A model generated the notes under the pieces. That model was not told the DNA's origin and did no database searches. It saw only the letters and a list, made by a program, of their open reading frames with translations. A stretch of DNA of 64,000 nt from Nitrospirota bacterium (lineage in GTDB: Bacteria; Nitrospirota; Thermodesulfovibrionia; Thermodesulfovibrionales; JdFR-85). Below are positions 60,728 through 64,000 of the stretch, one piece after another. Numbering within the stretch: position 1 is the first letter of the stretch; every line of letters starts with the position of its first letter. Location: NCBI GenBank assembly GCA_015492645.1, contig WGER01000031.1:1-64000 (forward strand), read 5' to 3'. The position numbers and the translations under genes are program-made.

Positions 60728-60780
60728 GCCATTATTATCGGTCAGGAGATAACCGATTGACTTTTAATAATATTTTGAAT

Positions 60781-60796
60781 TGGCACAATTTTTGCT
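60781..60796 (+). promoter_or_regulatory. Sigma-54 -24/-12 promoter
   Basis: TGGCAC-AATTT-TTGCT, consensus match with correct spacing. Confidence 0.88.
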
Positions 60797-60843
60797 AAAT
60801 AGATGATTGGAAAGGGGTATTCCCTGAACAAAAATGGAAGGAG

Positions 60844-61305
60844 GTGATTCAGATGCTCTTGAGGGACATTGAGAGGGTCTTTGACCCCTGGCGTGAATTT
60901 GAGAGGATAGAAAGAGAGTTGAGAAGGATGGAGAAGGAGATGGACAGACTCCTGGCAGAGGTGGGTTTTGGAGTGCGTGAGGAGTATCCACCTGTAAACC
61001 TCTGGACAAATGAAGAGGGCGCGATTGTTACTGTGGAGTTGCCAGGTGTAGAACCTGAGGATGTGGATATCACGGTGGTGGGCAGGAGGCTCACACTGAA
61101 GGGGACAAGAAAACCTCTCGCTTCTGATGGTGTGAGATTTCACCTCAGAGAGAGGTGGGATGGCGATTTCACAAGGAGTATAGAACTGCCCTTCAGAGTT
61201 GAGCCTGCCAAGGTAGAGGCGAAGTACAGGAATGGGATACTCTACATAACGCTTCCAAGGGCAGAAGAGGAAAAACCGAAGAAGATAACAGTGCAGACCT
61301 CCTGA
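60844..61305 (+). CDS. Hsp20/alpha-crystallin small heat shock protein (1)
   Basis: Alpha-crystallin domain: VTVELPGVEPEDVDITVVGRRLTLKG...RNGILYITLP. Confidence 0.93.
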   Translation: MIQMLLRDIERVFDPWREFERIERELRRMEKEMDRLLAEVGFGVREEYPPVNLWTNEEGAIVTVELPGVEPEDVDITVVGRRLTLKGTRKPLASDGVRFHLRERWDGDFTRSIELPFRVEPAKVEAKYRNGILYITLPRAEEEKPKKITVQTS

Positions 61306-61318
61306 GGGGCCTTGCCCC
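61306..61318 (+). terminator. Short intergenic hairpin GGGGC-CTT-GCCCC + TTTT
   Basis: Perfect 5-bp stem followed by TTTT. Confidence 0.4.
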
Positions 61319-61348
61319 TTTTCAGACACCGGGAAAGGAGGTGAACCT

Positions 61349-61723
61349 ATGGCAAGGGAATTGGCCAAAAGGACTGCCGAGCCTGTGAGAGAGAGGGCGA
61401 TAAGACCAGATGTTGACATTATAGAGACTGATACAGAGTATCATCTCTATGCAGACCTGCCCGGGGTGAGTGAGGATAATCTGGATGTGACACTCGAGAA
61501 AGAGGTGCTCACAATAAAGGGAAAGGCAGAGGAAGAGATACCTGCAGGGTACAACCAGAGGTGGGCTGAGTATGTCACAGGCTGGTACGAAAGGAGACTC
61601 CGGATAACCGAGGAGGTGGACAGAGAAGGTATTAAGGCGACGCTGAAGAACGGAGTATTGAAGGTGGTGCTCCCGAAGGCCGAGGCTGCAAAGGCAAAGA
61701 AGATACAGATCGCCCATGAATAA
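61349..61723 (+). CDS. Hsp20/alpha-crystallin small heat shock protein (2)
   Basis: YHLYADLPGVSEDNLDVTLEKEVLTIKG...KNGVLKVVLPK. Confidence 0.93.
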   Translation: MARELAKRTAEPVRERAIRPDVDIIETDTEYHLYADLPGVSEDNLDVTLEKEVLTIKGKAEEEIPAGYNQRWAEYVTGWYERRLRITEEVDREGIKATLKNGVLKVVLPKAEAAKAKKIQIAHE

Positions 61724-61740
61724 CCCCTGCATTGCAGGGG
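61724..61740 (+). terminator. Intergenic hairpin CCCCTGC-ATT-GCAGGGG
   Basis: Perfect 7-bp stem between hsp20 genes. Confidence 0.4.
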
Positions 61741-61756
61741 GAATATCAGAAAGGAG

Positions 61757-62251
61757 GTGAGGGAGATGTCCATCAGGGACCTTGTACCCATAAGGAGAAG
61801 GGGTGGCCTGAGGAGATGGGAAGAACCATTCAGGAGCCTCTTTGAAGAGATCGAGGACATCTTTGACAGGTTCTTTGGTGAGTACGAGATAGAACCCTTA
61901 AGGGAGAGATGGGGGGCATTCACACCGAAGTTGGACTTTGTGGAGGATGAAAAGGAGTATCGCATCACTGCGGAGATCCCCGGTCTGGAGGAGAAGGATA
62001 TTGAAGTAACGATGGACGAGAACTCCATCACTATAAAAGGTGAGAAGAAGGAGGAGAAAGAGGAGAAGGCGAAGAATTACTACTACAGAGAGAGGAGGTT
62101 CGGTTCCTTCGTGAGGACATTGCCGCTGCCGGAAGATGTGGACAAGGACAAGGTGGAGGCCAAGTTCAAGAATGGTCTTCTCACCCTCAGGCTGCCCAAA
62201 TCCAAGGAGGCCACCAAGAGCGTGAAAAAGATTGAGGTGAAGAAGGCCTGA
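61757..62251 (+). CDS. Hsp20/alpha-crystallin small heat shock protein (3)
   Basis: YRITAEIPGLEEKDIEVTMDENSITIKGEKK...KNGLLTLRLPK. Confidence 0.94.
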   Translation: MREMSIRDLVPIRRRGGLRRWEEPFRSLFEEIEDIFDRFFGEYEIEPLRERWGAFTPKLDFVEDEKEYRITAEIPGLEEKDIEVTMDENSITIKGEKKEEKEEKAKNYYYRERRFGSFVRTLPLPEDVDKDKVEAKFKNGLLTLRLPKSKEATKSVKKIEVKKA

Positions 62252-62257
62252 CCTGCT

Positions 62258-62278
62258 GGGTGCCCCCTGGGGGCACCC
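62258..62278 (+). terminator. Terminator hairpin GGGTGCCCC-CTG-GGGGCACCC + TTTC
   Basis: Perfect 9-bp stem. Confidence 0.65.
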
Positions 62279-62305
62279 TTTCATCACACATAAGGGGTGT
62301 AGACT

Positions 62306-62800
62306 GTGGAGAGAAAGAAGGTTGAGTTCTATTTCTGGATACATGAGTACATGAGAAAATATGTGGAGTTTACGATGGACCTCATACTCGTGGGGCTTCT
62401 TGCTGTTGCCTTTATATTTATCATCAAGACGATATACAACCTCGGTGTATCACTACTTGGTGAACCAAAGATATCCTATGTAATATCCGAAATAATGTTT
62501 ATTTTTATACTCATAGAGGTGGTGAGACTCCTTATACTTTATCTGCAGTTTCACAGGGTTGCTATTGATACAATGGTCGAGATAGCCATCGTCTCTGTCC
62601 TGAGAGAGGTCATCCTGAACGGGGTCCTTCATACTGAACCGATCGTACTGGGTGCGGCCTCATTGCTCATTCTGGTTCTGATGCTCCTGCTGAGACACGG
62701 TAATCTCCGATACACAGGCCCCGAACTGTATACCGAATACAGACCCTTCTTCGGGAAAGGGCAAAAACCCAAACCATTAGACACTGAAGATATCTTTTAA
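62306..62800 (+). CDS. PsiE-like membrane protein
   Basis: 164 aa with four hydrophobic segments; phosphate-starvation-inducible E-like pattern. Confidence 0.65.
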   Translation: MERKKVEFYFWIHEYMRKYVEFTMDLILVGLLAVAFIFIIKTIYNLGVSLLGEPKISYVISEIMFIFILIEVVRLLILYLQFHRVAIDTMVEIAIVSVLREVILNGVLHTEPIVLGAASLLILVLMLLLRHGNLRYTGPELYTEYRPFFGKGQKPKPLDTEDIF

Positions 62801-62886
62801 TAACATCTCCTCCTCCTTCTTCTGCTTGACGAAATTCCAATAAAGGTGGATTTTGTATATAATGAGATGTCAGTGGTGATCTCAGA

Positions 62887-63570
62887 ATGGGCAAGACAAT
62901 AGAGGACAAGAGGTTAAGAAACAGAATTGCTGTCTTTGAGGATAGAAAAGAAGCAGGTCTTCTCCTCTCTGAAAAATTAAAGGAATACAGAGATGCCGAT
63001 GCCCTCGTACTCGCCATACCTGCAGGAGGGGTGCCTGTTGCGGCAGAGGTGGCCAGGAAACTAAACCTCCCTCTGGATCTGGTTGTTGTCAGAAAGATAC
63101 AGATACCCTATAATCCAGAGGCGGGATTTGGTGCAATGGCCCCAGATGGAGAGGTGATTCTCAACAGAGAACTCCTGAGCAGACTGAGGTTAACTGGAAT
63201 GGAGATAGAGGGTCAGATTGAGAAGACAAGAGAAACCATATCCAAGAGGGAGAGGGCTTTCAGACAGGGGAAGCCCTTTCCATTACTGAAGGGCAGAGTC
63301 GTTATTATCATCGATGATGGCCTTGCGTCAGGCTATACAATGCTTTGTGCGATAAGGTTTGTAAGAAAGGGCGATCCTTTAAAGATCGTTGTGGCTGTTC
63401 CAACTGCTCTTAAGAAGACTGTCGATCTTATCAGTGCCGAGGCAGATGAGGTAGTCTGCCTAAATATCAGAACAGCGGTCCCCTTTGCCGTAGCAGATGC
63501 GTACAGGAACTGGTATGATCTATCGGATGAGGAGGTGTTGGAGATCTTGAAGGATTTCCAGAGCAGATGA
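62887..63570 (+). CDS. Phosphoribosyltransferase family protein
   Basis: LALAIPAGGVPVAAEVARKLNLPLDLVVVRKI-type region; VVIIIDDGLASGYTM PRPP motif. Confidence 0.88.
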   Translation: MGKTIEDKRLRNRIAVFEDRKEAGLLLSEKLKEYRDADALVLAIPAGGVPVAAEVARKLNLPLDLVVVRKIQIPYNPEAGFGAMAPDGEVILNRELLSRLRLTGMEIEGQIEKTRETISKRERAFRQGKPFPLLKGRVVIIIDDGLASGYTMLCAIRFVRKGDPLKIVVAVPTALKKTVDLISAEADEVVCLNIRTAVPFAVADAYRNWYDLSDEEVLEILKDFQSR

Positions 63571-63677
63571 GTGCCTCTTCCTGCTTGAGGGGTATGATAT
63601 TAATCATAGCAGTGTTCTATCTCAAAGATATATCTTACAAGTAGAAAGGCTGACACACTGTTAAAGGAGGTAGACAT

Positions 63678-64000
63678 ATGGACAGGTTTGTAAGAAATTT
63701 CATCATAATGAGCATCGTCTATCTGATGATAGCCTCAGTTATAGGCGTTCTGATGGCCCTCTCACCCGGTTTTATATCACTCAGGTATGTACACTCCCAC
63801 CTGATGTTGCTGGGGTGGGTTACCATGATGATCTATGGGGTTGGGTATCACATCCTGCCTCGATTTGCAGGGAGACTCATACAACAGAAGACACTCTGCG
63901 AATTCCAGTTTTATCTTGCTAATGTTGGTCTGATAGGACTCGTGGTCTTCTACACCCTTGCCCTTAACAGCCCGGAGGTGTCTGTCTACAGGACCCTTGC
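63678..64000 (+). CDS. Heme-copper oxidase subunit I-like (cbb3/NorB-like), truncated by window end
   Basis: Manual translation MDRFVRNFIIMSIVYLMIASVIG...YVHSHLMLLGWVTMMIYGVGYHILPRFAG. Confidence 0.8.
   Translation, partial: MDRFVRNFIIMSIVYLMIASVIGVLMALSPGFISLRYVHSHLMLLGWVTMMIYGVGYHILPRFAGRLIQQKTLCEFQFYLANVGLIGLVVFYTLALNSPEVSVYRTL

Noticed and set aside
60757-60780. Sigma-70 promoter (TTGACT) before hsp20
   Set aside because: A -35-like hexamer exists but no convincing -10 at 16-18 bp, whereas the -24/-12 element matches consensus.

Overview
The window is a compact bacterial chromosome segment with mostly housekeeping genes. Gene content (Rieske/cytochrome b/multiheme c, several sigma-54 activators, mtnP, DUF763, archaeal-type family B polymerase) suggests a Nitrospirota- or deltaproteobacteria-like, possibly thermophilic anaerobe; that placement is inference only. 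There are about 55 CDSs, one tRNA-Thr, three tandem Hsp20 genes, and a partial type II secretion operon (E-K-L-M-C-D). A repeat and gene-remnant island lies at about 2.7-6.5 kb. The strongest finding is at 7036-7749 (minus). The ORF track splits a DUF1573 + two-CXXCH-heme protein at one in-frame TGA that falls on the conserved Cys of the 'SCGCT' motif (here S-S-UGA-G-C-T). A 7-bp stem with a 6-nt loop carrying G at loop position 2 follows the TGA at bacterial-SECIS distance, so this is a candidate selenoprotein. Other notable signals are: a consensus -24/-12 sigma-54 promoter plus three 15-bp palindromic putative activator sites before the hsp20 genes; a MITE-like repeat family in which one copy has its hairpin core inverted relative to constant ends; and a small transcription unit (promoter, 5' hairpin, 20-26 aa Cys-rich peptide, 3' hairpin) upstream of uvrC. 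No database search was run, so all family names come from recognising motifs by eye.
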